Shown: positions 42,141 through 42,189 of the stretch, in pieces
Position numbering within the stretch: position 1 is the stretch's first letter
Layout: every line of letters begins with the position of its first letter
NCBI GenBank assembly: GCA_021202465.1
Contig: JAJQCZ010000040.1
Location: 1-42,189 of the forward strand
Direction: 5' to 3'
DNA: 42,189 nucleotides
Source: Lachnospiraceae bacterium
GTDB lineage: Bacteria > Bacillota > Clostridia > Lachnospirales > Lachnospiraceae
The notes under the pieces: generated by a model
What the model saw: only the letters and a program-made list of their open reading frames with translations
The model's database searches: none
Told to the model about the DNA's origin: nothing
Made by a program: the position numbers and the translations under genes

Positions 42141-42189
42141 GGTCAAGCCCTCGACCGATTAGTAGCAGTCAGCTCCATACATTACTGCA
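42141..42189 (-). rRNA. 23S rRNA, 3' end (partial)
   Basis: The minus strand reads TACTAATCGGTCGAGGGCTT then GACC, the conserved 3' end of bacterial 23S rRNA. The remaining gene lies outside the window. The expected 5S gene is not found in the next 350 nt downstream. Confidence 0.93.

Overview
The window looks like chromosome from a GC-rich anaerobic Firmicute, most probably a gut Clostridia/Lachnospiraceae member. This is inferred from the gene content (str operon, Amt-PII fusion, CspABC-like S8 peptidase, ferredoxin-domain P-loop ATPases with NifX-like proteins, TRAP transporters), strong AGGAGG ribosome binding sites, sigma-A type promoters with 17-nt spacers, and tRNAs without encoded CCA. 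Nothing indicates a phage, plasmid, IS transposase or CRISPR array. Most genes are on the minus strand.

Layout. 1-3.9 kb: the N-terminus of an uncharacterised protein, then a minus-strand operon (NifX-like protein, two ferredoxin/P-loop ATPases, a second NifX-like protein, an MBL-fold hydrolase) behind a palindrome-overlapped promoter. 4.0-7.05 kb: trxA and a copper-exporting ATPase with a fused C-terminal CopZ-like domain, under a promoter whose spacer is a CsoR-type operator. 7.1-9.4 kb: an S8 peptidase frameshifted in a 7-base homopolymer, a candidate structured RNA plus terminator directly upstream of it, and a lone WYL-type HTH protein. 9.4-13.6 kb: DUF5662 protein, Lrp/AsnC regulator, YggS-type PLP protein, and a large lipoprotein with an HExxH motif. 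13.6-13.95 kb: two tRNA-Leu genes. 14.1-19 kb: signal peptidase I, SPFH and NfeD proteins, an iron-sulfur flavoprotein and transketolase. 19.2-23.3 kb: a TRAP permease pair without a binding protein, an alpha/beta hydrolase and an AraC regulator. 23.4-28.3 kb: str operon in the order rpsL, rpsG, fusA, tuf, with an unusually long hairpin-rich rpsL-rpsG gap. 28.3-33 kb: Amt-PII fusion, sodium:solute symporter and UDP-galactopyranose mutase. 33.1-33.3 kb: a MITE-like fold-back element. 33.4-38.2 kb: XRE regulator, a complete TRAP system (dctQ, dctM, dctP) and a second AraC regulator similar to the first. 38.2-41.6 kb: LysR regulator divergent from a DUF6282 metallohydrolase-like protein and a SLC13/MatC-like carrier. 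41.7-42.2 kb: tRNA-Thr, a hairpin-rich spacer, and the 3' end of a 23S rRNA gene.

How the genes work together. The 19-23 and 34-41.6 kb regions look like organic-acid uptake modules: transporter, possible catabolic enzyme, local regulator. The substrates cannot be read from the sequence. The most unusual items are the CopA-CopZ fusion with an internal ribosome binding site, the candidate leader RNA ahead of the broken S8 peptidase, the terminator-like hairpin in the amt leader, the structured insert in the str operon, and the MITE-like element with an apparent 9-bp target duplication. All functions rest on motif recognition by eye; no database search was run.
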